NCBI GenBank assembly: GCA_029339195.1
Contig: JAPTJF010000177.1
Coordinates: forward strand, 1-64,000
Direction: 5' to 3'
DNA from: Micractinium sp. NFX-FRZ
Lineage: Eukaryota; Chlorophyta; Trebouxiophyceae; Chlorellales; Chlorellaceae
DNA length: 64,000 bases
The notes under the pieces were generated by a model. That model saw only the letters and a program-made list of their open reading frames with translations, was not told where the DNA came from and did no database searches. The translations under genes and the position numbers were made by a program. Below, in pieces: positions 44,717-56,800 of the stretch. Position 1 is the stretch's first letter. Each line of letters opens with the position of its first letter.

Positions 44717-46496
44717 CGTGTATTGTGTTCTGCATAGGCACATGGCTTGGAAGTAGGTGTACACATCACATGCTTACCAGCAGGCTGCCCTCAACCTGCC
44801 CCTGCCTCTCGGCCGCTCGCACCCCAGGGCCCAGGCCCTGACACCAGCACCCGCCTACCAGCAGCAGACGCAGCACTGCCTGGCCTCCCCCAACCCCATT
44901 GCCCCCGCCGCCCAGCCAGCCACGCTCACCCGACTCCCTCTGGCCCCTTCCCTCTCTCGCTCTCCCTGCCCCGCACCGCCGCAGTCCGAGCCTCCCTTGG
45001 AGGCGGTGCTTGAAGATCTGATCGCCAGCAACCTGGTGTCCTACCGCTACATCCCAGCTAACGGCAGCCGCCAGCTGGCGCAAGAAGTCGACTTGCCGCC
45101 AGATCCGCCCCCAGAGGCGGGGCAAGCGGCCTGGGACTGGCACTCGCTCATCAACAGGCTCTGCCTCGAGAGCTACGGCCAACGGCACCGCTGGATGGGT
45201 GAGAGCGGGAGGCGGATTAGAGGCAGGCGGGGGGCGGCGCCCTGGCTGGGGCAACGCGTTGAGGCCGCATGCTGCTGTGCATGCTGTGCCCAGCGGGCTT
45301 GTTGACAACAACTGCATGAGGGCTGTGGGCCCCGGTGGCAGTGCCCAGGAGGCGGCGCGGTGCCCTGGGCAGCCTCCTGGAAGCTAGCTACCTGTCGCAC
45401 GGTGCCAGCTTCTCTTGCATTCAGTGCTCTAGCTAGCCCCGCTCATTCGTACCCAGCGTAGTTCTCTGCCCTCGCACCACCCGCTCCTTGGCATGTTTTG
45501 GCTTTCAACCTCACTGCAGGTTTCATCGACGCAGACGAGTTTGTTGTGCTCACCGATGACAGGGTGCCTTCCCTGCCCGCCCTCCTCCAGCGGCATGAAC
45601 GCCACGGCGGGCTGGCCCTGCACTGGCAGCTGTTTGGCAGCGGCGGGCGGGTGGAGCGCCCCGCGGGCGGCGTGCTGGCCAGCTACACATCCTGCTGGCG
45701 CCAGGCGCGGGGGGTGCACCGCCACGTGAAGAGTTTCGTGCAGCCGCGGCATGTCGAGCGGCCCAGCGACTCACACAGCTTTGTGTACCGGCACGGCCAG
45801 GGGGCAGTCAACACGGCGGGCGTGAGGGTGGAGGGGCCAATTCTGCACGGCGGGCAGGCAAGCAGGCGGAGCTGGGGGCTGGCTGGGGAGGGGAAGCTGG
45901 CCGGCGAGAGGCACGTTGGGTGCCTGGGTGGTGGGCCAGGCAGGCAGGCCGTGCATGCAGGCGTGCAAGCAGGGGTGCTGTGCCCATCGCCCCAATCACC
46001 AATTGCTGCTGCCCCTTATGCGTTTCTCTCCACCTGCCCGCACCTCAATGCCTCTCCCCATACCGCCCCCCACCCACTGCCACTGCCCACACACTGCCAT
46101 CACTCCACCGCGCCTCCGCCCCTGCTGCCACTCACCGAGAGCTCTCCCTGGGCTGCCACGCCCACCCACACCACCACTGCGCAGGTGTCCTATCGCGGTG
46201 CTGTCCTGCATCACTACGCCTCCCGCAGCCTGGCCGACTTCCAGATTAAAAACCTCCGAGGGGACAGCACAGGGGGTGCCAAAACTTTGGACCACTTCTT
46301 CAAATGGCACCGCGGCAGTACGAGGACGTGCAACCTAGCGGTACCGCTGGGGCAGGCCCTGGGCAGGCAGTACGACCTGACCCACAACGTACCGCACCGA
46401 TGCCTGCGGCCGCCGCGGGATGCTGCCGGGGCGGGCGTCGGCAGCGGCGGCAGCAGCACCGACCGCAGCACAGGCAGCAGCCAGCTGGGCGGTTGA
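43801..46496 (+). CDS. GT92-family glycosyltransferase (type II membrane protein)
   Basis: Six exons (43801-43914, 44045-44291, 44542-44621, 44985-45198, 45520-45857, 46185-46496) give 434 residues in frame. Residues 20-40 form a signal anchor (RRLSLVILALLIVAAAFQ), which fits a Golgi type II enzyme. The catalytic region shows the GT92 (DUF23) pattern: YLAMCLAARDEHCDIREWALHH, ARKLYIFDTG, the DxD-like GFIDADEFVVL, LHWQLFGSGG, KSFVQPRHV, VLHHYASRSLADFQIK and FFKWHRGSTRTCNL. Plant and animal members make beta-1,4-galactosyl linkages on cell-wall galactan or N-glycan cores; the acceptor here is unknown. The intron after ILHGGQ has a GC donor. The tail is a short Gly/Ser-rich extension. Confidence 0.9.
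44449..44720. repeat. (CTGTG)n and (GGCA)n microsatellites in GT92 introns
   Basis: A (CTGTG)n array lies at about 44449-44492 in intron 2 and a (GGCA)n array at about 44643-44717 in intron 3. The first is the complement of the ACAGC pentamer found in other genes. Confidence 0.85.
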
Positions 46497-47479
46497 CAGG
46501 CGGCGCACAACCTCCGGGCAGCCCCACGCTATCAGTACTTAATCCTCTGCTGTACCTGTTCACCCATCACTGTCCATTCTTTTGATACTTGTCATACCTT
46601 AGTCTTCCTGCGAAGACCGAGTGCTGAGCGTGAGGGGGGGCGAGTTGGAGTAAGCGCTGAGTGCTGGAGTGGCACTAAGCGCACTCGAGTTGGACAGAAG
46701 CGCTGATCAGCGCTCATGAGCGCTCCAACAGGGTCCTCCGACCCACAGTGCACCACCACGTGGCACGCTGCATTCACGTGCAGGATGGACCATGTGTGCT
46801 GCTTACTCACGCATGGCGGTGCTTTTCAACAGAGCCCTACCGCTTTCAGATTTGGGGAACAAGATGGGACACAGGTTTCTTCCGCTGTGGCGCTGCTGAG
46901 GCAGGCGAGTGGGCACCGCCACACAGGTGCCGGTGGCAACGATTCGCCGGGTTGAGGGGCAGCTGGAAGGCTGCAAGCCACGCACTGCTTGATACCTGGC
47001 AGGTATCAAGAGGAGAAGGGTGGCTTGCCGGCACGGGCACGGGCCGCTGACGCCCCTTACAAGCGTGATGTTACCCACGTTGCTTTTGTAGCACAAGTCA
47101 CGGCAGGGCATGAGCGCCAGGGCTAGTGCCAGCACAAGCAAGCGCCGGCATTGGCGGGCCAACCGGTACCGGTCGGGAGGCTTGTGGACATCATGCCTCA
47201 GCCGGTTGCCAGGTTTGAATAACCGATGCGATCGCGCTGCAAAATTCCCCCCCAGAGAATCAATCAATCAATCAATCAGTTGTTAGGAATTCAAATTTTC
47301 TACAAGTCACAGCTGGCAGGCACATGGAACACGGTTGTAAACACAGGCGGCGCAAGTGCAGGGCTGCCCGCATCGATCGGGATGCTCGGTGATGGCCAAT
47401 GAGGTGATGATCACTGATGGCATGCCCGAGCTCGCAGGGGGCTGCCCGGGCAGCCGCCTCGGTGCCTGCTGTGCCTGCT
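46497..47479. other. Intergenic region with palindrome cluster
   Basis: The 983 bp lie between two plus-strand genes. At 46640-46730 the hexamer AGCGCT recurs with GTTGGA in both orientations, and 46699-46714 is a perfect 16-bp palindrome AGCGCTGATCAGCGCT. A short (AATC)n run lies at 47258-47278. No gene could be supported. Confidence 0.55.
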
Positions 47480-48930
47480 ATGCAGTGCTCCGAAGCTTCA
47501 TTTAACCCCCGCATGCCCCGTTTTAACCCCCACATTCCCCGGGGACCTGCATCTTATCCCTCTAGGGCGCCGGGAAGCGCCAATAAGGCGCAGGCGGCTA
47601 GGGGCAGGATGAACGGGGTTGCTTCTGACAGGCTGCTTGGAGTCTCTCTGCGCGGTCCTGCCCGCATCCAGGCAGAGTTCAAGCGCCTGAGGCGGGAGGT
47701 GGCGGGCGCTCGGCTCTTCGGGGTTACTTCGGTAAGCGGAAGGCCGCTGCCGGCGGCGGCAGGCGCGCGCGCCAGCAGGCACCAGTTGAAACGCAACGAG
47801 CACACAGTGCCTGCCGCACCCCGGGCTGCCGCTCCCCCTGCACAGGTGGACATAGTGGGCGACCAGCTGAATCTGTGGAGGATCCAGGTTTCCGCTTTCG
47901 ATGCCGACACACCCGCTGGGGCACAGCTCAACAGCGACTTGGCCGCCCTGGAGGCAGCCTGGGGCGCCGACGCCGCTCACGTGCTGCTGGAAGTCAGGTG
48001 TGCTGGCGGGCACATGGGGTAGGCAGCAGCAGCAGCGTGTGCGCGGGCGTGAGTGCGAGAGTGAGGGGGGATGGCAGCTACCAGGCCGCATGTGGGCATC
48101 AGCGGCTGGCGGCCGCACAACCCTCTTGGCTGCTGGTTGGACCCACACTGTCGCGGCCTGGCAGCTGCAGCCCCTTGCTGCTCCTGGCTGAAAAGGCAGC
48201 GCGCCTGTCTTACCTATATATAGCAGGCGCCCTTTGCATGCGCGCTTTTGAAGCACCTCTGGTCCACTGCCTCGCCGCCTTCAAGCTGAACCCTGCCCCG
48301 CCCCAGTCGTCCCATGCAGCTTCCCTGACGATTATCCGGCCCAGCCCTTCTTCCTTCGTGTGGTCCGCCCCCGCATGGCAGCCTATTCAGGTGGGTGCTC
48401 TGCTGTGCTGTGCTGTGCTGTGCTGTCGTGCACGGCCCTAGACTGCCCTGCGCTTTGCTGTGCTGTGGTTCGCCCCCTCACCCAGGTGGGTGCTGTGCTG
48501 TGCTGTGCTGCGCTGTGCTGTGCTGTGCTGCCCTGCACGGCCCTGCACCGCCCTGCGCGTTGCTGTGCTGTGGTGCACACCCCCGCATGGCGGCCTTCTC
48601 AGGTGGGTGCTGCGCTGTGCTGCGCTGTGCTGCGCTGTGCGGGACTAGCCTGTGCTCCGCTGGTCTCACGGCATTCCGGCATGCTGGCCACGCTGGGCTG
48701 CATTGCTTGGGCCAGAAGGCACCCGCATGATGCCTTCCAGGCAGCGCCTCCCTCCCTCCCTGCGCTCAGCTGCATTCCTTCAAGCCTTGCCGCTTGCCTG
48801 CAGGCCACGTCACAGCGGGCGGCAGCATCTGCATCCAGGCGCTCACGCAGGGCCCGGAGGACGGCTGCTGGCGGCCGCACCTGTGCGTGCCACGCCGCGT
48901 GTGCTTTCCGCGGCGGACCTGCCCGCCCAG

Positions 48931-48964
<34 letters not shown>

Positions 48965-51900
48965 TTCCTACCTGCCCGCATGCCCACTCTGTGCATGGGG
49001 TGCAGGCAGGGCCAATATGCTTGCAGACAGATGTCCACTGCCCGCCTGCTCTTCCCCGCGCGATTGCCAGCGAGCCTTTTCAACCGGGGGGAACCGAGCG
49101 TGTGACATCCACTCACTGCCGATGACTTGGTGCCTCGCCACCCCTGCCTCCTGCCCTCCCTGCAGCTCTGTAGAGAGCGTGCTGGCTCTGGTGCTGTTCA
49201 ATTTTCTGAATGCTGAGGAGGTGGTGGTGCAGACAGCGGCGGGCGGAGGGCAAGCAGGGCCGCTGCGGATCGACATGCAGCGAGGGCGCGGCGTACTGCA
49301 GGCAAGGGGGCTGTGCAGTATGCGAGTTTGGCACGAACCAGGCGTTGCAGATACAGCGCAGTGTGGCATGTGACCCTGCGTCCACTGGCATCCCGGCAGG
49401 CAGCTTGGGTAATGTGAATGGCCGCATGCACCTGCTGTGCCCGCTGTGCATGCCTCCCAAGCCCTCTCCGCACACCGCGCGCCTCTCTGATTCCCCCCAT
49501 GCCTGCTTGCCTCCCCAACCGGCACTGCAGGAGTACAGCAGGCATGAGGCAGATGCCGGCTTCCAGCGCCTGCAAAGGCACCACGCTCAGAACGGGTGGG
49601 GCAACCCGGCGCCTGCAGCCGCCGCGCCGCAGGGGCCAGCCCGGGCAGCAGCACTGGGGGCATCGGCGGCGCGCCTGCAACGCCCAGCTGCAGCCTCCAC
49701 AGCTGCCGCCTCTGCCGCCGCCGCAGCAGCAGGCGCACCGAACCAGCTGGGGACCCTCATTGACAGCGCTGCCGTGAGAGCTGGAGCCTCAGCCGCTCGG
49801 GCCCGGCTGCCGGCCGTACGCGCCAGCAGGCAGGCGGGCCCGCGGCCTGGGCCAGCAGCAGGCACAGCAGCTGCGGCACCAGCCTCCCAGGCCAACAAGA
49901 GGGAGGCTTCAGGGGTGATCGAGCTGTTGTCAGACAGTGATGATGATCAGGTGTCGCGCCAAGTGGTGCGCAGCAGAGCCAAGCGCCAAGCGCTGGACCG
50001 CAACCAGCCTGCAGCTGCGGCTGCGGCTGGGCGGTCCTTGGCCCGCAGAAGGGGAGAGGGCGGCGGGGCAGGAGCAGGTGCATCGGCGGCGGCAGCAGCA
50101 GGTGGCCGCGGTTGGGGCACGATTGCTCCCAGTCCCGCGGATCTTGAAATAGACCTGACGGCCGATGATGACGAGCCGGCGACCAGGGCACAGCAGGCAC
50201 AGCAGGCGCAGCAGGTGCAGCAGGTGCAGCGGCAGCAACGGCGGCGGCTGGGCAGCCCACCGCGTTGGGGCGCTGGGGCTGGGGCGGCACGCGGGCGCTC
50301 TTCCTCTCTGTCCCAGAAGCGACACCGCCCGCTCGCTGCAGCACCCGCAGCACTGTGTCCGGTAGTAGAGGCAGATGAGGATGCCCCACAGCCTTCTCTG
50401 GCTGAGCGCTTGGAGGCAGCCAACGCGCGGCACGGCCTGGATCTCAAGATGCCACCCCCGCACTGGGAGGTGACAGACGCACTGCTGGAGGGGCGGCTGG
50501 TGCTGCGGGAGCTGCCCCTGCCAGGGGCGCCGCAGCCCAAAGAGCAGGTGGGGTGGAGTGGGGTGGGGAGCGGGGGCGGAGGTCGAGCAGGGGGCAGTTG
50601 TTTCGGGGAGAGACAGATCCAGGGAGGGTGTGGTGGTGGTCGAATCAGGGGCGGCTGGTGGTCGCTGAGCTGGCGCTGGCGGGGCGCCGCCGCCAGAGGA
50701 GCAGGTGAGGTGGGCAGGGCTTGCACAGAGTCAGGGCCAGCGGCAGTGCCACAGGCTGCAGCTGGGCCAGCGGGTGTGTGATGGCTGGGCAAAGCTGGGG
50801 TCAGCTGAGAGGGATGGTCAAGGTTTGGATCAGTGGAGAGGGCTGGTGTCAGTGGAGAGGGCCGGGCTTGCATGGCTGGCGCAGGGCAGGCTTGGAGGCG
50901 GCACCAGTGCGACAGCTGGCACTGCACGGCGCCTGCCTGCCTGCCTGCCTGCATGCCTGCCATCGTTCCGCATCGCTCCCCATCCCATCACCTTACGCCC
51001 CGCTGCCCCTGCCGTGACCCTCCCTCCCATGGCTTGACCCCTCTGCCCCGCCCCGTCCTCTCCTCCACCCCAGTTGCCTCTGATGGTGATGCTGGTGTGT
51101 GTGTGTCCTCTGTCAGGCACCCCTCTTCCTCTGCCCCGATGGTTTCAACACCTTCCCTATTCCTGTCCCTTCCCCCCCAGCCCTGATACTCCCATGCCTT
51201 CCCATCCCTGCCCCGCCTACCCCTGTTGCCCTCACCCCCACTCCATCGCAGCACGACGAGGCAGCCATCGCCGAGCTGCAGCTCAACGGCGTCTCCCGGG
51301 CAGAAGCAATCCGCGCACTGCAGGCCACCGGCGGCAGCGTGGAGCGCAGCATTGCTGTCCTGCTTCAGCAGAGCTCTGAGGGGCAGGGAGGGGCCGCAGC
51401 AGGCCCCGATCCTGCAGCTATGAATGAGATGAGGGCCAATGGGCTGAGCAGGGAGGATGCAGAGGCGGCACTGGAGGCGTGCGGTGGGCGGGTGCAGGAG
51501 GTGAGGGGGCATAGGGGCAGAAGAGGAGGGGGCACCCGGGCAGGGACGGTGCAGTGCTGGCTCTGGAGGCGTGCACTGGGCAGGTGCCGGAGGTGAGGAG
51601 GGGGACAGGGGGCCATGTGTTGTGCTGGGCTGAGGCAGGGATTCGCTGCACTGTGCGTAACGTGGTGACCCCTGCTGCACCCGAGTTCCACCCTGATCTG
51701 CCCACCTGCTCCTCATCAAACCATCATCATCATTACCACAATGCAGACCAGGGAGCCAGCGGCTCCTGCCGGGACCAGCTGCCTGGGGCCCCTCTGCCAC
51801 CCTGGCCACCGCTGCACCCCGCATTGCTGGCCTCTCAGCGCCCAGCCCCTGCTCCCCTGCTCCCCCTTCAATCCCTAGGCACTGGAGTACGCTATCGAGA

Positions 51901-53926
51901 CAATGAGCTCCGGCGGCCCGGCAGCTGCGGCCCGCCGCACAGCGCCAGCACCAGCTGCCGCTGCTGCTGCTGTAGCGGCGGCGGCGGCGGCGGCGGCTCG
52001 CAACACAGCGGCAGCAGCTGCTGAGGCGCGTGCTCAGCGGGAGCGGGAGGCGAAGGATGCGCGGCGGCGTGCTGAGCAGGAGGAGGTGGAGGAGGTGCTT
52101 GCAGCGTTCCATGCGGGCGGGGTGGACCGGCGGCGGGTGGCCAGGGTGGAGCGGGTGCAGCACCTGGACCTCTGGACGCAGGTGAGCTGAGGTGGCAGCA
52201 AGCTGAGGTGGCAAGCTGAGCTGGCATGCTGATGTGGCAGCTTGGCCAGGCCGAGGCATCCGGTGGAACTAGCACCTGACCTCTGGACGGCAGGTGGTTG
52301 AGCTGGCATGCCAATGTGGCAGCGAGCTGAGCTGGCATGCCAACGTGGCAGCGAGCTGAGTTGGCAATGTATCCGGGAAGCTCAGATGTCCACCGATGCC
52401 CACAAATGATATGGCAAGCACCAGCTCAGCCGCAACCATCACAGACCTGCCCCATCGTTCCGTTTGGGTGCAGTACCAGCACCGCCGCGCACGCGTGGCG
52501 CGGGAGGCGGGAGGCGCTGCTGCGGTCAATGAGCGCCGCCTCTTCCACGGAGCAGACAAGGTGGGGGGTGTGCCGCTGCCGCTGGAGCAGGGGCACGACC
52601 CGTAAGACTTGTGTGGTGCGGTGCTGGGGCGAGTCTAAAACCTCTGAGGCTGGCAGCATGCATCGGGGGCCAGTTGGCACCTGCGGCTTGGCACCTGCGG
52701 CTAACAAACACGTGCTGAGGATGCACTTCCAGTGGTGCCGGTCATCGTGCGGAGCTGGCAATGGGGGCTCCCTGGCCTGCCTGCCTGCCCGCCCGCCTGC
52801 CCGCCTGCCCGCCCTCTTCCCTTGCGTAGCCTGCCCCTACCCCTTGCGTGCCAATCACCCTCTCACCCTCTCGCCTCACTCCTCACCCGGCCTGCCTGCC
52901 CACCCTCCCTGCCCTCCCCTGTCCGGCAGGACACGCTGCACATCATTGTCAGCGAGGGGTTTGATCACAGGGTGTCCAACCAATTCGGCACGCTGGGGTC
53001 AGGTGGGCGCAGCGCGCGCAGCACGGCCAGCGGTGCACTTGATCGTGAAGGGGAGCTGGTCTCCTGAAGACCTACTGTATCTCAACCATGTACTTATTAT
53101 CTTGCCTTGGACACACTGCAGGCGTATACTTTGCCGACCACTCCTCCTATTCTGAGAGCTACAGCAAAACCGCCAAGCACGCTGCCAACCCGGCAGCGCC
53201 GGGCCTCCCATTGCCCTTGGGGTGCGCACCGCTGGCAGCTCTCTCTGCAGCTGAACAGATCGCGCACTGCTCGACTTCCCGGCTGTCAAAAACGCGGGCA
53301 ATTGAGCGCTTTATTTGATGGTTGGTGGCGATCTGAGCGACTAGTTACTGCATGCCTCTGTCACCCTCTTGCTCACTCCCTCCATGCCTGTTCCCTGCAG
53401 TGGTGCAATCATTGGAAATATCTTTGGCGGTGGCGCCGGTGCGCCCATGCTGGCAGGCTGGCCGGGCGCACCCGCTGCGCCCGCAGCACCAGCGGCTCCG
53501 CCTGAGCGGCGGGGCGATGCCAAGCCTCGCTTCCTGTCGGATGGCTATGCCATGCTGCTCTGCTCAGTGGCGCTGGGCAGGCAGTGCCCGGGGCTGTGCG
53601 GCCTGCGCCGCCCCACCGAGGGACACCAGAGCTCCACCGCCGGCGTCACACATGCAGTGTTCGACAACAGCCAGGTGCGGGCAGCGACACCAGCGGCGCC
53701 ACCGGCAGCAGCAGTAGCCCATGCAGCAGCCGATGATGCAGGGCTGTAGGGGGTGACGCCCCTGCTGCTTGCTGGCACCGGCGGATGTGAGTAAACAGCC
53801 AACTGCCTGCTGTGCCCGCTGTGCCTGCCGTGACCTCTGACCCTGCTGAGCCCGTTCTACGGTGCATGCCGCCCTTCACCATGCCTTGCGCAGGCCTATC
53901 CCACCCACATCATCCACTTCAAGTAG
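47480..53926 (+). CDS. Fusion protein: UBE2Q-like E2, SIMs, UBA domains, PARP catalytic domain
   Basis: Thirteen exons join in frame to 941 residues: 47480-47731, 47846-47997, 48320-48390, 48804-48882, 49166-49301, 49531-50547, 51252-51500, 51879-52181, 52474-52560, 52930-53002, 53122-53221, 53401-53674 and 53894-53926. Residues 85-253 are a UBE2Q-type E2: FPDDYPAQPFFLRVVRP, GGSICIQALT with the candidate catalytic Cys168, SVESVLALVLFNFL and RHHAQNGW. A linker follows with two SUMO-interacting-like motifs, VIELLSDSDDD (about 359) and EIDLTADDDE (436). Residues 570-665 form one or two UBA domains (AAIAELQLNGVSRAEAIRAL, AAMNEMRANGLSREDAEAAL). The PARP domain (about 725-941) shows VERVQHLDLW, RRLFHGADK with His778, FDHRV, GSGVYFADHSSYS with Tyr809, and the end AVFDNSQAYPTHIIHFK. 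The third triad position is not Glu, so mono-ADP-ribosylation is likely. The intron after GVLQ has a GC donor. The alternative start is MNGVASDR at 47609. Confidence 0.88.
48391..48640 (+). repeat. Exon 3 end echoes and (CTGTG)n in the E2-PARP gene
   Basis: The exon 3 end GCATGGCAGCCTATTCAG|gtgggtgct is followed by a (CTGTG)n run. The donor context recurs at about 48470-48495 (CACCCAG|gtgggtgct) and 48577-48612 (GCATGGCGGCCTTCTCAG|gtgggtgct), each again followed by CTGTG-type repeats. The unit is about 105 bp and tandem. Confidence 0.8.
50686..52295 (+). repeat. Exon-end echoes in E2-PARP introns 6, 7 and 8
   Basis: Three further exon ends are copied downstream with a donor. Exon 6 (CCCAAAGAGCAG|gtgg) recurs as CCAGAGGAGCAG|gtga at 50691-50710. 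Exon 7 (CTGGAGGCGTGCGGTGGGCG) recurs at 51562-51595. Exon 8 (GCACCTGGACCTCTGGACGC) recurs at 52266-52295. Confidence 0.75.
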
Positions 53927-54547
53927 GAGGGGGACCGCCCATGCCACCACCTGCCAGCTGGAGTGGACAACGCTGCTGAACGCAGCAACTTCGGGTGGCA
54001 TCCGGGCAGCGGCTGCACACCCAGCCACAGGCTTGGCAGGCACGGCAGGCTGCCTGGCTCTGCCATTCAAGCGCGTCAGCTGCCTGCCTGCATCGTTGAG
54101 CTGGCTGGCTCGCATGGCGTGGGACGTGCACAGCAGGCGCAGCATGGCATGGGACGCGCACAGCAGGCGCAGCATGGCGTGGGACGTGCACAGCAGGCGC
54201 AGGCGGGCTCCAGGAGCGAGCCTGGGACCGAGTCGTGTCTGTTTGGCGCTTTTAAGAGCCATGCGCCCATGCGGCTTGAATCGTACAAGAGTGATAAGCT
54301 ATGCATGAAAGATGACGGTTGAGAGGTGTGAGGAGAGGCAGGTGGCATGTGCCAATCACAAATATATATTCAGTGTTAAAGTATCGATGAATAGAGTGTA
54401 GTGTGGGTGCACCTGGGACATCAGCAAGCTGCAATGGCACAGCAGGCCTGGCCAGGCCAGGCCGACAACTGCATACAGCCCAGCCTGCCGACAGGGAGGC
54501 GCCGTCCCCCCCAGCCGCCTGCTGCCACATGGTCAGCCCGACCTCCG
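53927..54547. other. Convergent 3' region with 30-bp tandem repeat
   Basis: Between the E2-PARP gene (plus) and the SGNH gene (minus), three 30-bp units containing GGGACGTGCACAGCAGGCGC lie at 54112-54201. The rest is AT-richer towards 54370. No gene is seen. Confidence 0.6.
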
Positions 54548-56800
54548 TCACATGAATGCCTTCACTTTGGCCTTCAAGCAGTTGATCACCTTGCGCTGCC
54601 CCGCGTCCGTCAGGTGCGTGCCGTCCTTGTACTGCCGCGCATTGAGCGGGTTGAGCCCCGTGTTGCAGTCAATGAACAGCACCCCCTGGTGGCGAGGCTG
54701 GCGCGTGAGGGTGAGGTACCCCTGGTTGGCGACCCTCATGTTGGCAGTGCTGCAGGCAGCGGCAGGCAGGACGGGCGGACGTTACAGCGGGCAGGCAGGG
54801 TTGGAGGCGTCGGCATGAGTGGTGGGTGCCATTGCCGGCGGGCGCGAGGTGGCAGCTGGGCAGCACTCTTGCACTCTCTAGCTGGGCAGCACTCTTGCAC
54901 CCTCTGTACCACGGCAGCGGGCGCTTCCTCTCCTCAGATGGGCAAGCTGCCCCCCAGCCAGCCAGCCAGCCTGCCAGCCTGCTTTCCATCGCTGGTGTCC
55001 CTGCGTTCTTGCCTGCCGGGCATGATGGCCAGGATGGCAAGCTTGGAGGTGGGGTACGCAGCACGCAGCCACTTCAGCAGCCAGTCAACATATGCCACGG
55101 GCTCGTGCCGGTCATACCGCACGTTGATGTACCCTGCAAGGGGGCCACCAGCGTGTGTGTGTTTGCGGATGTGTGAGTGCGGGCGAGGGCGGGACTGAGG
55201 GTGGAGTGGCGGGGAGTGGCGGGTGCATGCACGTGCGGGTTACAGGGGCGCTTGGTACGTGGGGAGTGTGGGGATGCCGACCGGTCGCGTGGGAACCGAC
55301 CGGCTGCCAGCAGGGCGGGGTGCTGCAGGCCACGCATGCATTCCCTCTGCAGCCCTGCAGTGTGCCACCCCAGCGTGCCGCCCCAGCCCTGCTCCGCCCC
55401 CCTGGCAGGCGGGGCTTGCTTGCTACGCCCCATTGTGCCGACCCAGCTCTGCTATGCCCCCTGGCAGGCAGGGCGTGCTTGCCACGCCCGCTGCTCACCG
55501 ACATTGAGGACCAACACCTTGGGGGCAAGCTTGGGCCGCTCCTTGCCCTGGACAATCCGTGCGGCAAGCTCCTGCGAGGAGGGGGTCGAGGGGGAGCGGG
55601 AGATGGAGTCTGATGGGGTGGGGGAGCGGGAGGGGGAGCGGGACCGGGAGAGTGCATAGTCGCGGTGGGACTCAAGGCGCACTGGTTGGCAGCAAGGCCA
55701 GAAGCAGCCTTGCGGCAAGTTTGCATGACAGCATACCATAGCATACCATAGCATGCCATAGCATGCCACCATGCACGCTTGAAGGACACCACGCTGCCCA
55801 GCCCCCGGTAAGCACGGCCGCTGCTAAGGCTACCGCCACCCAGCACTCTTCCGGCAAGCAGGCGCGCATGCAGGCAGGCGGGCACGGCACGCAACAATGC
55901 AGGCAGGCACACAACAATGCAGGCAGGCAGGCAGGGATGCAGGCAGAAGGCAGGCAGGCAGGCAGGCCCGGCATCCCCTTGATGAGCTTGCGCCCCTTCC
56001 CGGGTGGTCGAGGTGTTCCAGACACGGTCACGGTTTTCCAGACACGTTGCAGAAAACTCAGACCCCTACTTCTGTGCTTATACTACACGCATCTCCCACT
56101 AATTGTTATTCTCACCTCCACGGAGGATCCTCCCATGCCCAGCGGGCTTGCCACCTGACCGGGGAAGAGCTTGTCCCACACCTCCTTGCGCCGGTCCGCC
56201 ATGTAGGCTGTGTTTGAGTCGCCAAAGAGCGCCAGGTCGTACCGCAGCCTGCGCCGGTTCTTGTCTGTCACGTCAGCGATGCTGGCGTCCAGCTGGCGCT
56301 GCGAGCTTGGGCGCTGCGGCCCGATGCGCACCCAGGAGGGTGTCGCAGGCAGCGTGGCTGCAACGGCGGCGCCTGCAGACACGGGGAGGCAAGGGCAGGG
56401 CAGGTTGTGCGGCAGGCGCTGGTTGCGCTCGAGTTGTCTAGGGTGGCTGGAACTTTTCCAGGCAGCGCAAGGTGCGGCAGTGGTGCACAGTATCACCACG
56501 GCAGCAGCAGACGGCAGCACAGCGCAGCGGCAAGAGCGGCGAAGGAGCAGGCCACCTTGCACAGCAGCGGCTGCGCAGGGCACATGTCCCAGTTTTCTGG
56601 CAGCGGATGATGGCACAGCCCCTCAGGCTGTGGCTCGCTACGGGCAACAAATAATGTGCGGCCGCGATGTGCGGCCCTTGAACGTTTCCCAAACTGCATT
56701 CAGATGCTTCGACCCGCATCTCCTGCAACTTGCCTGCGACCCCTAGCAAGACCGCAACCAGAAGGCGCGCTGCATCTTGACTTCGCGCTCGGAATGCCAT
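54548..56800 (-). CDS. SGNH/GDSL-type hydrolase, secreted or membrane-anchored
   Basis: Five exons (56734-56800, 56116-56372, 55499-55571, 55013-55133, 54548-54749) give 239 residues in frame. The N-terminus is a signal peptide or anchor (ARLLVAVLLGVAGAAVAA). The SGNH blocks are visible: DLALFGDSNTAYMADRRKEV (block I, catalytic Ser in GDS), LGMGGSSVEELAARI (block II Gly), KVLVLNVG (block III region, where the Asn sits before V-G), AILAIMPGSTANMR, and the block V KDGTHLTDAGQ with the catalytic Asp and His. Such enzymes deacylate lipids or polysaccharides; the small size fits the lysophospholipase or acetylesterase type. The substrate is unknown. Introns 1 and 4 both use GC donors, an unusually high share for one gene. 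A 26-bp tandem duplication lies in intron 4 (54854-54904). Confidence 0.85.
54854..54904. repeat. 26-bp tandem duplication
   Basis: AGCTGGGCAGCACTCTTGCA followed by C(T/C)CTCT occurs twice in direct succession within an SGNH gene intron. Confidence 0.85.

Noticed and set aside
51099..51251. Extra coding sequence LFLCPDGFNTFPIPVPSPP before the UBA exon
   Set aside because: It is open in frame but low in complexity, and the acceptor at 51251 joins in phase 0 to the previous exon; it remains a possible alternative acceptor.
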